DNA from: Thamnidium elegans
Lineage: Eukaryota; Mucoromycota; Mucoromycetes; Mucorales; Mucoraceae
Direction: 5' to 3'
Length of the DNA stretch: 64,000 nucleotides
Assembly: GCA_025201345.1 (NCBI GenBank)
Contig: JAIXMG010000011.1
Coordinates: 496,001-560,000 of the forward strand
Position numbers and translations under genes: made by a program. Position 1 is the stretch's first letter; every line of letters starts with the position of its first letter. Of this stretch, positions 45,200 through 58,217 are shown in pieces. Under the pieces are notes generated by a model. That model saw only the letters and a program-made list of their open reading frames with translations. It searched no databases and had not been told where the DNA came from.

Positions 45200-47783
45200 A
45201 TGTTTAAAAAGTCTTCGCGTACAAAGAATATTCGTAGAAAAATTGAGGTCACGGATGAAGAACCTACGGAAGGTACAATTTCCTCTTTTGTTTTTGTGTA
45301 TGTGCAACTAATTGTATATTTTAGAGGTTATTATTAAAAAAACTTTAACATCAACCGAAAAGAAGAAGAAGAAGGATACGAAAAAATCAGTATTAAGTTT
45401 TGGTGATGAAGAAGAAGGTGATGTAGAAGAATTTCAAGTGAAAAAGACAAAAGCTAGTAGAACTGTTAAATTACAATTACCAAGGTAATTTCTTATTTTT
45501 TTTTTAAAGTGATCTAGATTTAAACATAACACTTTTCTTTTAATAGTGACTTGAATCCATTAGAAACTTTAGAGACAGAACAAACAAGTACTTCATACTA
45601 CGACGCAGATTCCTTACAAAAACTTCGACAAGAAACACCTAGTTTACCTAAATCAGTCAAATCAACCATTGCAGCAGACGATGCTTTATTACACGAAAAG
45701 TTTCCAACTACAATGAACGCAACGATCGATGGTGTTGGTATTCCCGATGCTGGAGCTATTTTGGCAGCCAAGAAAAAAAGAGAGCAAATGCGAAAAGGGT
45801 TCACTGGTCAAGAGGAAGAAGAAGGATTTATATCTTTAAATGATACAGAGGAAGATAAATCTGGGTCTCGATTGATGAGGGAAGAAGATGATTTAGCGGA
45901 TGACGGTGAAGCAGAATTTGAAAAATATGTTGGGGATAAGTTTTCGTTGGATAAAAAAGCGGCAAAGACACAAGAAAAGGAACGTAGAGAAGGTGTACGT
46001 GAATTAATTGAGGAAGCGGAAGAGGATAATGATAATCAATCTGAAGATATGGAAAGGTGGGAGGAGGATATGATGAAGTTTGGTGGTGCAAAGACTGTAC
46101 CGATACATCATGATCCCTATACCCCTCCTCATAACTATAGACAAGCTCAAAGTAAAATTTATTTATATGTGTAAGAGAATAGTGTACTTACTTTTTATTC
46201 TAGTTCCTGATGCCGTGACATTACCAAATCTTTCTGATATCATGAATTTGCTTACTATCACTACACAACACGTATCTGAATCAATGAACAATTATAAATC
46301 TAATTTAGAAGAATCTTTAAAAACAATAGAAAATTCTAATATTGTTGAAGCAGATTTAACGAAGGAAATTGATAAGGGCAGTGAAAGATATAATTATTTC
46401 CAAGATCTTGCACAATATGTAAATGATTTAGGTGAACTTTTAGATGCAAAGGTAATGTACACCAAAAAAAAAAAAAAAAAAAAAAAAAGTGTGTATATAT
46501 ATATATATATATATACTTATAATAGGTCTTTTAGTTCCCTGATTTAGAAAAGCTGGAATTAGAAGTACACGATATTATAGCAACAAGAACCGAAGTAGCA
46601 ACAGCACGCAGATACCAAAACAACCTTGACGATTTGTGTATGTTTGCTGATATACCAACTTCTCAATTCGATGAAGATATGGATGAACCTGACGTAGATG
46701 AGTTTGGCAGAGTACGCGAGTTACGTAATTCGGAATCTGCTCGTCAACGTAGAAGAAACGAAAGAAAGCAACGTATTGAAAAGCAAGCAGGATTTAACGA
46801 TTTGACGAGTGATGAGTCTGTTAGAGAGCAAGGATTATGGACTGATGATGAAATGACGGAAGATTATGAGACTCAAAAGGATAGTAAAATAGAAATTATT
46901 CAAACTGAAAAATTGGATGGCATTATGTCGGATGTTGCAGATGAATTTAAATTGCTTCGTACAGTTAAAGATAAGTTTGAAGCCTGGAAGTTACAATACT
47001 TTGATGATTATCAAAAGGCGTATGGTAGTCTTAGCTTACCTGGTGCGTTTGAATTTTATGTTCGATCGGAATTGGTGTCTTGGGATCCTTTCTCGGTAAG
47101 TTGTTATTTTATATAATAATATTTTTATTAATTTGTCTTTTTTTTTTCTTTTCTTTTTTTAGAATCCTATCGATTTTGATACCATGCAATGGCATAGTAT
47201 TTTATCAGAATACGGTGTTTCCGCTGAACATGAGGATCCTGATATTGAAATGTTGAATAAAGTAGTGGAAAAATCAATGGTTAAAAAAATTAAGAGTATG
47301 TTGGATACTTTAAATGCAGCATCGTCAAAGGAAATGAGATACGCAGCTCAAGTAGTAGAACAAGTATCTTATTATGTTGATACGCACGAAAAGGCATACA
47401 TGGTAAAGTAAAACGAATTATATATGTATGTATATATATGACTAATTATTATATATATAAAAAAAAAGGATCTTGCTGCTGATATTGTGCAAGTATTAGA
47501 AAAGCAAATTACACGTCTTGCAGAAATCGTTGAAAGTTGTATTCTTAAATCTGATCTTCAACCAGAAGCCGTTGAGGCTAAACATCGATTCTTTTGGAGT
47601 GTATGTAAATACTTGAAGGCATTTATGGTATGGCGTAGACATTTACCAAAGTTACAATTGGATCGATTAGGTGATTTAGTCATGTATAAAATCATTTCAC
47701 CCTTACTTAAACCAGAATCTTATCCCACCGATCTTCATCTTCAAAATGAAGCCATGTTACTATTATCGCATTTGAAAAAGTAA
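45200..47783 (+). CDS. GCFC-domain protein (PAXBP1/GCFC2/ILP1 family)
   Basis: Seven exons: 45200-45272, 45325-45484, 45547-46151, 46204-46451, 46535-47095, 47163-47402, 47469-47783; 733 aa. It begins MFKKSSRTKNIRRKIEVTDE, the usual family start. A charged region includes IPDAGAILAAKKKREQMRKG, a motif typical of GCFC2/PAXBP1, and acidic EEAEEDNDNQSEDMERWEED. A coiled-coil segment follows. The GCFC domain lies in the C-terminal half, with KFEAWKLQYFDDYQKAYGSL, LPGAFEFYVRSELVSWDPFS and HRFFWSVCKYLKAFMVWRRH. GCFC2-type proteins act in spliceosome assembly/disassembly with the Prp43-Ntr1 helicase system. Name confusion with GC-rich DNA-binding factor is historical. The stop lies 62 bp from the POP7 stop. 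Confidence 0.88.
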
Positions 47784-47845
47784 AAACAAAGAATCCTTTT
47801 TTTTATTATTATGTACAATATATATATATATGTATATATTTTTGT

Positions 47846-48423
47846 TTACAACCAACGTCTACTTCTTCTATTTCGTGAAGGATGATGAATAATCTTTCCT
47901 GTTCTTTGTTGTAATTCAGCAAGTCCGTCTTTTGCTTCTAATTTGATATGAATAATTGAACTGTTTCTCTTTTGTGTTTCTAAATCTTTATCCATATCGT
48001 CAGGTATAATATCGTCAGTCAACGCAATTGTTTCGGTCACAGGCTTTAAAACAACTTGGTTTTCTAACGCTTCTTGTGCTGCTAAAGCCATGGATGTAGC
48101 ACGGATTACCATGGCACCTAAACCATGAATAGTAACAGACTTGTGACTATAAGAAAATATTATTCGTTAAACCTAGTAGAAGTCATATGTACATTTCTGT
48201 TAAGTATTTACTTTTCTTTCAACATGAGTCTGGTTACTCGTTTGATAATTGCATTTGATTTACTTTTACCCGAAATGTAAATATCGGTAGGAACTGTAGC
48301 TGGTCTTTGAGGAGCTCTTTTATGAATTGAGCCTGATAAAAAAAAGGTACATGTTAATAAACATTTTATTAAAGCAATGGTGGGGTTTTTTTTACCTTGT
48401 ACAGGAGTCCTTTTTTCAGTCAT
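47846..48423 (-). CDS. POP7: RNase P/MRP subunit POP7 (Rpp20, Alba fold)
   Basis: Three exons, 48423-48396, 48332-48212, 48146-47846; 149 aa. It starts MTEKRTPVQ, then the Alba-like core PTDIYISGKSKSNAIIKRVT and RLMLKEK, followed by VTIHGLGAMVIRATSMALAA, which is the hallmark Rpp20/Pop7 motif. Pop7 pairs with Pop6 (Rpp25) on the P3 stem of RNase P and RNase MRP RNA, for tRNA 5'-end and pre-rRNA processing. A basic tail (RTGKIIHHPSRNRRSRRWL) extends beyond the core. Convergent with the GCFC gene. Confidence 0.88.
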
Positions 48424-49328
48424 TTATGTTTGTATTGTGCAAAAAGAAAAATAAAGTTTTTTTTTAGAGAGGTATTACAAGTCACGTAAATAAAAAGTGT
48501 CGATCTCGGTGGTAGCATTATTTTGGATGTTTTATGTGGTCTGGGACATAATTATTAGACTTTCATTGTTATGGTTTCATCGCGATGGGTTTTATGCTAA
48601 AAAAAGATCTAAACTCTACTTACTTTGCTCTTGGTATCTTATACTCAAAAAATTGGATTTGATATACAATAGTTTACGGGCGTATAATAAAAAAATATAC
48701 TTTTGTACTGTTAATTATACAAATCGTAATAAAATAGGGGGAGTAAAACTTATTCATGTACAATATCATCGTGAGAGTTTTTACAAAGATTACGAAAGTG
48801 ACCCAAATGTACGCCATACTACGAGGACCCATATTCAAAGAGAGAGAGGGGAGTCGAACAAACATGCCGTTTTAGCATGTGCTGCGAATAGTTTCGAAGT
48901 TTAGTATATATACAAGCATACATTCAGAAGTTTTTTTTTATAGTTATCTTTTTAAATACATTGGATACTATTTAAGCGCGTATACGGTTAGTTTACAGAT
49001 ATCAGAAAATAAAGAATAAACCTGCGTAAAGCTTTTGCTTCTTTCTGTAAAAATATATAGCAAAATCTGAACGGGATTATAAATGTAATAGTAGCAGTGC
49101 TAATAATTGTTGGTATCTTTGGCGATTTTAAGTTTTGTGGAAATTGTGAAGTATGCCATGGATGTGTGCAAAAACAAAGGAAGGAGATTACGGATGGTAG
49201 CATATGCATACAGAGTTGACGGTTTATTGATAGGGAGACTAAACACGTAATACCCCCACTCTTTTGCTTTACTAGATACTGTATTTTTATTTTTATTAAA
49301 ATATGTTTTTATTATATACTATATAGAT
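48424..49328. other. intergenic, nothing supported
   Basis: About 900 bp. An open frame on the plus strand (48497-48904) lacks an ATG near its start, and a minus-strand frame (49209-48988) has no recognisable features. The block at about 48860-48880 faintly resembles a tRNA T-arm but has no matching stems. Confidence 0.45.
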
Positions 49329-52300
49329 CTACCATTCATAGTCAAATCTACTTAAACGATTAGAAACATCATCCATATCCTTTTGAGTCTTTTTACGCAT
49401 ATAAAAGATAGGACAATCATTATTTGAACAAATAACATCTTGATGCAAAGATTCTTGACAACGTTGACATTGAGTCCAAAGTCTAGAAAACTTAACCTCG
49501 AGATTTTTTGCACTCTCTAATTGTTGTTGGTAGAGTTCTGGTAATCTATCTGTACATTGTTTACAGGATGCTGAGGTATCTCCTTTTGGTAACGGTGCTT
49601 TACAACCGAGACAAGTGGCAGTCTTGACAGCGAATTTCATTAAACCACCAATAGCGGGTGTAGCAATATTTACAGTACGTGTATGTGCACCAGATACTTT
49701 TTTTTTGTAAGAAAAAAAGTGTTAGTTTTTTTTTACATACTATCAAGAAATAAAAAATAAAACTTACATAATGATTCGGCTTTTTCGTGTAAAATAGGTT
49801 CAAAGATACGTAACAAAGGCTTTGATAATTGATTTTCTAGATAATACTTTGTATCAATAGGAATATTGTTATCTAATACGTATAAAGGATCTTCGGATCT
49901 ATCGTATGCAGGTGTATTGTTACTGGCTTTAATAATGACATAAGCAACACGATCACCAAGGGAAGGGGCAGACCCTGCATCACGTTTTCTCATACGTTCA
50001 GCGAGTTCTACATGTGCTTGTTTGTTTGCATAGTCGGATTTACTTAATGCTTTGGTAATGACGAGTTGTGAAAGATCGACCTTGTTTTGTAATAAATCGG
50101 AGATGGTTTGTTTTACAAATACCTGGGCTCCTTCTACGTCACGGTCTACTAAGAGTTTATCGAGGCATTTTGAAATAACGTTTTGAACAAGACGACAATT
50201 ATCACGACGAACAGTCTAACATATATAAAATATCAATAACAAGCATATATAGAATATATGTGCATATATTTACCTCAATACCCTTGGCATCTAATTTATC
50301 ATATTTATCTTCTCTTGTCCAATACAAACCAGCATATCTCTTCTTATTAATTAACAAGTATGGAAAATACACCTTTTCAAAATCCAAATTGATGGGACGT
50401 TCAAACTTTTGCGTAACTAGTTTAGCACCTTCTCTACCAAGTTCCATTGCCTCCTTTAAATTATCGACACCAAATTTAACCATGACAGAATCTGTATCAC
50501 CATAAATTACTTTTGCATCAAACTTGTACCCATTCTGAATTGTAAAATGTTCTTCGATCGTTGCCTTGGTTGTAAAGATCATATCACGACCGTAGGCAGT
50601 AACACTAGAAGAAATTTGCAAACAAGGTAATTTACCTACTGTAGCACCAGTAAAACCGTATACTGAATTAGCACTGATCTTTAAAGCTAATTGTCGACCA
50701 TCTAAGACAGCACGTTTAAAGGGGTCGGTTTCATTTTTTAAATCGGTTTTGGCTCTTTTACGTGCATCTAATAAATCACCAAGAATTTCAGGTAAAAGAC
50801 CTTTACGACGTGATTGTTTGACAAACATGTCGTTGTTGGGAGTTATTTCATAATCAACGCCTTTGACCAAACCTAATTTTTGAACGACTTCGGGTTTGAG
50901 TAAAGTGGTATAACATAAGTTATGAGCTTGCATGATGGATGGGTAAAGTGAAGTGAAATCAAGTGTGGAGATAGGGACGTCGTAGTAGCCTCTTTCGGGT
51001 TCAATAACTGTAGCACCTTCATAGGGTTCTTCGTTAATTTCAGATTTAATAACTGGGATAACTAAATCTTGCTCTAATGCACGACGGTATAATTGAGAAA
51101 CAACTTTAATTTGTTGACCACGAACCAAGATATAATTAAAAGGAACACCTGTGACTCTTGCCATCTCTGTATAATTAAACAATAACATTAATTTATCCAT
51201 TAATCTAAGCGGTAAAAATGCATCCTTTAAACAGTAAACTGCAAGACGTCTACGGGTTTCTTCATTTCCGTTTTGTAATTCAGTAATAATGGAATGATGG
51301 ACATCTTCTTTTTGTTCACCCAAAAATTCGGCAGATACTGAGTTTAGTGTATAGGAACGAAGTTTGTAATCTCTTTGGATAGCGGTTAATAAATCAAGTT
51401 GAAGACGACCTTCTAAGTTGACAGATTTGTTTTCACGTGTACCGAATGCTTTAGAAGTAAATGTAGTGTTTCTGGCTTCGGTTCGAATACCTCTGATTCT
51501 TCCCAAGAATGCAAATTTGTTGACACCCAAGTGTTTAGCACGGTCAAGTAAATATGGGAAATCAAAGTTGGTGGTGTTGTATCCAATAATGACATCAGGA
51601 TCTACTTCGCAGACAAAATCACTCCATTTTTGTAATAAGTCAGATTCTTTGTCAAATGAAAGGACCTGAGAACCGACAATATGTGCACACGTGTTTAATG
51701 TAAATACGTTTCTAATAAATGGTTTCTTTTGACCTTTTTAAGTGGGAATTAATACTCTATATTTGCGTTTTATGCTTTTTTTTCTTACCTTGGACTTTGA
51801 CAACAGAGGCAATCTGAATGACGGGATCCATCTGAGCTTCAGGGAAAACACCTTTTCTACCTGCGCATTCAATATCGAAACTTAAGATTCTTAAAGGAGC
51901 CATATCAGACCATTTACCTTCAGGAATATGACTAATAAACTGATTGTACCTATATTATAATTAGCATAGTTTGTTTTTTCCAAATATAAAAAAAAGGCTT
52001 ACTTTGTTTGTACTTCATATTGAGCGGTCGAAGACCCATTCTGAATAAACGACCAAGTACCAGCAGGCAATTCAATCCAATTAGATCCAGAGACTTTACA
52101 ATCAATCATAAATCTCATAATATAACTTAAATTACTTTCAAAGGTTGTATCGGATTGACAAGGATAATTTAATCCAGGTACTGAAAATCCAGATTCAACT
52201 CGAAATCGGCATTTGGAAATGTCTCGTGGATCTTTGACAGTGATACGAACATATGGTGATTTTTGGTCACCGTGGTAACCGTAAATACTTTGTTTCATAA

Positions 52301-53012
52301 CAATTTCTACATTATGAACAACGTTTTGTTGACCTACTGCGGACTAAAAAAAAGGGGGGTTAGTTTTTTATGTATGTATGGTGTTTTTTCTTCGTTTTAC
52401 CATTAATGCTTGCTTTAAACCGGGAAGGTGACTATGTTGTAATCCAATAGGTGCAGGAAAGTAAAAGTAGGGAAGGAAGTCTCTGACGTGACAAACAACA
52501 CTGTTACCAGCCTACGTATATATACTTAGTATTTTAAAGTTGCATATATGAAAGTAATGGAGGGTACGTACCGTAGTAATACCGTAAAATCGAACAACAG
52601 GCTGGTGAGCAGTATAGTCCATATAGTCATCAATTTCAATTTGTTGAAATACTTTTTTTTTTATAATAGTTAAGGATCTTGGTTTTTATAACAATAAAAA
52701 AAGTATCGTTACTTACCAATTTTATCATTATAAGGATCTAAATTAGGAGCGGCATTACGACCCCAAGTAACCTGTGTATTTTCAACTTTTTTTTTTTTTA
52801 AAGAAAATGGGTTAATAAGATAAAGTAAATCGATCTACTTTTTACTAATAGAACTTACTTTTAGCGTCAACATCCATGTCAGCATTAATAGACTTCAACT
52901 CTTCTTCAAAAGCTGTAGGTGGTGCGTTGTCAGTATGTCCTGTCTTTCTCTTTTTCATGGTTGCTCCAGGTTGAAAAGGTTGCGATGATAGTTTTATATC
53001 GTTGTCAGTCAT
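49329..53012 (-). CDS. POL3: DNA polymerase delta catalytic subunit
   Basis: Replicative B-family polymerase with proofreading (POLD1/Pol3). Nine exons: 53012-52859, 52785-52717, 52651-52572, 52511-52401, 52343-52003, 51949-51789, 51733-50274, 50215-49768, 49696-49329; 1063 aa, close to the family's 1080-1110. Exonuclease motifs: LSFDIEC (Exo I), [20 protein letters not shown] (Exo II) and [12 protein letters not shown] (Exo III). Polymerase motifs: [11 protein letters not shown] (A), [14 protein letters not shown] (B) and YGDTDSV (C). C-terminus: CysA CLGC...CKQC (zinc, PCNA) and CysB CQRC...CSNNDC, the latter in other Pol delta enzymes holding a [4Fe-4S] cluster and the B-subunit contact. 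All catalytic residues are present. MluI-type boxes lie upstream. Confidence 0.97.
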
Positions 53013-53062
53013 AATGTAAGAAGAAGAAAAAAATATTTTTCAAAAAAAGGAAAAGTAAAGTA

Positions 53063-53117
53063 ACGCGATAAACGCGGTTATTTGAATTTGTCAAAAAATA
53101 GATTTTGTGACACGCGT
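53063..53117. promoter_or_regulatory. three MluI-cell-cycle-box-like sites upstream of POL3
   Basis: ACGCGA (53063-53068), ACGCGG (53072-53077) and a full ACGCGT (53112-53117) lie 51-105 bp upstream of the POL3 ATG, in a region otherwise AT-rich. ACGCGT is the binding core of the MBF (Mbp1/Swi6-type) factor that activates replication genes at G1/S in fungi. Regulation by MBF is inference. Confidence 0.5.
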
Positions 53118-53751
53118 TAATTATACAGTACATTGCGTCTTCTTTAAAAAATCTCCATAGTAGTTAATGATTCAATACCAGAGGACAATGCCGTTTACGG
53201 TTCCTTCCTGCTTTGATATATTGAAAAATCTTTTCTATTTTCTGTATTGTCTATATATAGCTTTAATAGGTAATAGGTCGTCAATATTGGCAATAAAAGA
53301 TTTCATATCGAAAAGGAAAGAGGGTAATATGATTGATCTAATTTCAAGCATTGGATAAAGACCCTCTACAAGTAAAGTAGTTATATAAAAAGTAATATGA
53401 GAACCTACTTAATATAAGTTTATCAAGTACTCATTTATTTTATCTTAAACTAAGTACTTACCAACAGTCAAACCCATTATTAAAGGCTTTTCTCGTCTTC
53501 AAAAAGAGGGCGACCTTTAAACATTAAAATATATAGTCAGTTAGATACATTATTCCCTGGTTTGATCATCATTATTCCCCAAGTCAAAAAAAATAAAAAG
53601 TATAGAACTCAGTAAAAGTGCATAACCATGAGTCATCGGATAAACATAAAATCTTTTTTTCTAGATTTGATTGGATGATAATCTTTCCCTTCATACATTA
53701 TAAAAAAAAAAGATCTCCTTCACTTTTCTTTCTTTTTTAACACTTTTTATC
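53118..53751. other. POL3-ArgJ divergent intergenic region
   Basis: About 630 bp between the MluI-box group and the ArgJ ATG, ending in a pyrimidine-rich leader (CTTTTCTTTCTTTTTTAACAC). The TATAAAAAAAAAAG at about 53699-53712 may be the ArgJ TATA element. No other gene. Confidence 0.5.
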
Positions 53752-55108
53752 ATGTTTCGATTAAATATTACGCGTACACAGATTCAACGTCGTTTATACT
53801 CTAGCTATGAACACTTATCAGCACGTAAGCAATCCTTGATTTCACAATCAGGTATTTACCCTACAGGATTTCGCGCAAGTGGTGTTTCAGCCTTGATTAA
53901 AAAAAACAAGAATAAAGATATTGCACTTGTTGTATCTGATTTACCTTGTTCTGGCGCTGCTGTCTTTACCACTAACAAATTTCAAGCTGCACCTGTAATT
54001 GTCAGTAAAGAAACTTTGACCGAAAACAGAGATGGGTTATATGCTGTTGTCACTAACTCTGGATGTGCTAACGCAGTGACCGGGACACAAGGTATTATCG
54101 ATGCTAAAAAGATGAGATCAATTATGGATGAATTGGTTCATCACCCAATGAGTTCTTTAACCATGTCTACTGGCGTTATTGGACAAAATTTACCAATGGA
54201 TAAAATTGAATCAGGTATTCGAGACGGGTTTAAACATTTATCAGCTGAACATGATAAAGGATGGATGGCTGCTGCTGAAGCTTATATGACAACAGATACA
54301 TTCCCTAAATTAAGGTCTGGTGAATTCGACGTAAATGGACAAAAGTTCAGAATGGCTGGTATTGCTAAAGGTGCAGGTATGATTCATCCTAATATGGCTA
54401 CCTTGTTAGGTTTTATGGTGACAGACGCTTATGTTAAACCCGAATTACTTCAAAAGGCTTTGACTTACGCTGTCGATCGTAGTTTTAATTCAATCAGTAT
54501 CGATGGTGATATGAGTACTAATGATACCATCTCTGTTTTGGCAAATGGTGCTAGTGAAGTTAGAATTGAAAGGGAAGGTGTCGAATATGAAGCATTTAGA
54601 GATCGTTTAACTGCTTTTGCAGCTGAGTTGGCTCAATTGGTTGTTAGAGATGGTGAAGGAGCAACTAAATTTGTCACACTTCACATCAAGGTAAAAAGAA
54701 AAAAAATATTTGGTAATATTATCTAATGAGGTATTTTAGGGTGGTGAGACATTTGAAAGCGCTAAAAAGGCCGCATCTCATATCTCTACTTCCATGTTGG
54801 TAAAGACAGCTTTATACGGTCAAGATGCTAACTGGGGTAGAATTTGTGCTAGTCTTGGTCACAGTGGTATTGATGTTGACCCTACTAAAGTCAGCGTTAC
54901 ATTCGTGCCTACAGATGGTACTAAAAGATTAAGTTTAATGGTTCAAGGTGAACCTGAAAAGGTGGATGAAGATAGAGCCTCAGAAATCTTGAAAATGGAA
55001 GATTTAGTAATTGAAGTTGACCTTGGATTAGGTGATAAAGAAACCCAATTTTGGACTTGTGATTTAACTCATGAATATGTTACTATTAACGGTGATTACC
55101 GCTCATAA
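53752..55108 (+). CDS. mitochondrial bifunctional ornithine acetyltransferase / N-acetylglutamate synthase (ArgJ)
   Basis: Recycles the acetyl group from N-acetylornithine to glutamate in arginine biosynthesis (yeast ARG7; bacterial ArgJ). Two exons 53752-54690 and 54740-55108; 435 aa. N-terminus [20 protein letters not shown] is an Arg-rich mitochondrial presequence. [12 protein letters not shown] and [20 protein letters not shown] are family signatures; the precursor self-cleaves before the Thr of MATLLGF (Thr217 here), which becomes the nucleophile. [11 protein letters not shown] and the C-terminal [20 protein letters not shown] and [12 protein letters not shown] complete the active site. 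The 49-nt intron is clean and in frame. Convergent with the SET3-like gene, 112 bp apart. Confidence 0.97.
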
Positions 55109-55220
55109 TTTTTCTTTTTAGGAATAATAAAGAAAGTGCTTTTTATTTATTTTTTAAATGCGTATTATTATGTACATTTGTATATATTTATATATAAAAA
55201 GAACCCCCCCCCCTTTTTTT

Positions 55221-57279
55221 TTAATGTTTTTCATCTGGAGTAGGTAAATTTCCTCTTTGTCTTTTCAAGTATTCTTGAATAGAGAGCTTCACTTTAGGTA
55301 CTGGTGGATCTTCTGTGCTTGATTTTGATTCCGTATGCAATGTCTTGTTTGAAACTGGTTCGGTAACTGTTATTGAATTGTCAGTTTCAGCTGTTGTTGA
55401 CTTTTCAGATTCAACCATTATTGATTTATCAGCTTCAATTGTTATTGATTCAGCAGTTTTGATTTTATTAGACATGTCCGTATCGAGTTCGTCAGTGGTA
55501 TCCATTTCATCTAAAGGTTCTTGTACAATGTGATTTGGTGATGCTGGATCATCTTGAATTAATTCTTTTTCAGACAAGTTTACATGCTCTGCTGGTTGTT
55601 CAATAGTAGGGGTATCGTCAAGTGGTAAAGTAGATTGTGAACTAGCTCCATCACTTAACTCACCTTCTTCATCAAATACAGGTTCTAATTCAGTTGTTGG
55701 TGCAATAGGAGATGGAATGGACACAGGTACTTTTTCTTTGACTGTTTGTTGTTGAATATAATCATGTAACCATTTCTTTTTACATGGTAGTTTAATACCA
55801 TTGGGTATTGGTCTTGCTCTTTTATATCCAGATATTATTTCACTACTACTGGCAGTTGGAACGATATCCAAAGGAACCGTAGGTATAATTAAAGATGTTT
55901 TTTCATCAGATTTTAGCTTTATGTCTTTCTCTTCCTCTTGGTCTTCATTTTCTTCATCAGAAGTAAAGATACTATTAACTGGAGTAGTAGATTGTTGTTT
56001 TTTCGATTTCTTTTTACTGGGTGATGGTTCTCTTTCTAATTCATCTTTTAGGTATTCCAATAAACAATCTTCTTCATCTTCACAAGCACATTTACCAAAC
56101 TCATTATGGATAAGATCCAATGTTTCCCTTATTATGTTTTTTTCAGATTGGTCCATGATATCAGGAATATGATCAGAATCCATGTCTTTAAATTGTTTAT
56201 TCTTTTTCCACATAATATGACCCTTTTGCCAATTCCAGCCAATAGTTATTTCTTCACCTTTATCGACTTCATCTTTTGTATAGATACCCATATGTACAGT
56301 TTGATCTTCGTTATCGTTTGGTAAGATGATACTTTTGATTTCAGAATTAGGACAACAGGATCTACGAACAAACCTTGCATCGTTACCAGTATATCTTGCA
56401 TCAACACATATATCTAATGAAGGATAAAAGAAGACACGAGGTAATGGTGTTCCCAATAAATTATAATGATTTCTGGTATCAGCCTTGTATTCAGATTTTC
56501 TTGAAGCTTCACCAGTTACTTGCATTAAATATCTATTTGGGGGTATATGAATATCAGCAAATATACCTTTTTGAACAGAAGGATCATTACGATAAGAAAA
56601 TGAACTGCGTAAAGATTTTCGAATAGGTTTTACTGATGCCTTTGGAATAGCAGGTAAAAGTAAATTACTTTCCATCACTATGATCGAATCTAACCCTTTA
56701 TTGCTGCTGTTGTTGTTGGACGTAGTAGCTGTACTTGTTTCGGATTTATTATTCTTTTTAGTAGGTCGATTTAATTCAATCCATTGTCGATGTACTTCAA
56801 TAAATAAATCTTGAACCAGTTTTTCCTTCATAATTATTTTGGATACTGACGCAAATTTCTTTCTTTTCGTAGGTTCTTCCTGTTCATGTTCTTGTTGAAT
56901 TAACCGTTTCTTTTTGTTATCACGTTTTAATGGTTTCTTTTTCCTATCTGTGTATACTATGTTAATATATAATTGGTATAAATATATACATGTATAATTT
57001 ACCTTTGATGCTTTCGGATTCTACATTACTTTTAAAAGTCTTTTTTAATCGCTTATTACACCGATCGCAAATGTAATGTTCTGGTATTGCCTTTTTTTTA
57101 ATATTGACACATTTTGCGTGTTGCCATGTGTCACATTGTTCACATTGAATCGTAAAACCATCGTCGTTTGTACTTTTACAGACACAACGTATAATATCAC
57201 CTTGATCTTCTGTATCAGGATCGTCATCTGTTGTTGAATCATGTTGTGATTCAGGGTATTTTAGTTTTAACTTTGACAT
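55221..57279 (-). CDS. PHD finger + SET domain protein, Set3/MLL5 type
   Basis: Two exons, 57279-57003 and 56947-55221; 667 aa. The PHD finger (about residues 30-78) has the full C4HC3 set: IIRCVCKSTNDDGFTIQCEQ, CDTWQHAKCVNI, YICDRCNK. A basic linker follows (DRKKKPLKRDNKKKR). The SET domain (about 190-310) contains KGIFADIHIPPNRYLMQVTG and YTGNDARFVRRSCCPNSEIK, then KGEEITIGWNWQKG, followed by a Cys pair (CACEDEEDC). The rest is long, acidic and Ser/Thr-rich. The catalytic NHSCxPN motif is degenerate (RRSCCPNSE), as in Set3/MLL5, which bind H3K4me3 by PHD and act in a histone-deacetylase complex with no clear methyltransferase activity. A role in that complex is inference from domain order. 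Confidence 0.85.
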
Positions 57280-58217
57280 TTTAGGATATTTTTTTTTTTT
57301 TCGTCTTCTTATAAATGGCTTTTTTTTTTGAAGTTATAATAAAGAAATATAAGTAAGAGAAAGTAAGAGAAAGAGGGAGAGAGAGAGAGAGGCGTAGTTT
57401 TGGTAATTTTTTTTATATGGAAAATATATATTTAGTATCGATACGGGAGAACAAAGAAAAAAAAAAAAAAAAAAAGAGGTAATTAGATAGTGTAACTATT
57501 AAATTCCATAACCTCTTTGCGAAAATATTTCTCTAACAAAAAAGTTGTTTCTTTTTTAAGTTGAAGAAGAAAAAAAACGTATAAAAAAAAATGACGCAAA
57601 AAATAAAGTCTTTTTTTTTTTGTTTTAACCGTCACAAGGACTTTCCGCCATAAAAGCGCAGAAGAAAAAAACTATCCCTTTTTACATTTTTTTATTTATT
57701 TATATACACGTTTAATTCACTCGGCCAAACTAAAAACGGTTGTAATTGGGCTCAAAGTAAACATGATATACGTATCAATTGTGCAGGATATGTTTGTATT
57801 AAAAGTACAGAGTTCCGTGCTTGCATGAAATATCAAGAAAAAGAAAAAGAGATCCTTGCAAAGGCAATTAAAAGAAAGAAACACCTGATTTTAAATCAAC
57901 CCTATTTTATCAAACCGATAAAATAGGGCAATTATTACATATAAAAATGAATATATGTTATCTGAAGTTGTTTATTTCAATCCTCCACTACCATAAAAAG
58001 GAATATTACGTGAATCAAGTTGGAACAACAAGTAAATACACGTATAATAAAATGATTAACTGTAAGTATATGAAACACATAGTAAATAGATTACAAGAGT
58101 AAATAGGTCACCCTCCTTATTGTATCATTCTTTTTTTATTACGTATTTTTACTCTATCTTTTTTTTCTTCTTTTCTCTTCTTTTTTCTTCGCTTATTACT
58201 CTGCTCTTTTCTTCTTT
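57280..58217. other. interval with a Cys-containing ORF fragment
   Basis: Promoter side of the SET3-like gene, a GA repeat near 57372-57391 and a poly-A run near 57457-57476. At about 57712-57926 the plus strand has an open frame with no ATG near its start. It reads NSLGQTKNGCNWAQSKHDIR, then INCAGYVCIKSTEFRACMKY, and ends FIKPIK before TAG 57924-57926. It may be an exon or relic of an unknown gene. Confidence 0.3.

Noticed and set aside
48855..48900. tRNA-like T-arm GGGGAGTCGAAC
   Set aside because: No acceptor, D or anticodon stem can be formed around it.
48497..48904. 135-codon plus-strand frame
   Set aside because: No ATG at its start; no resemblance to a protein family.
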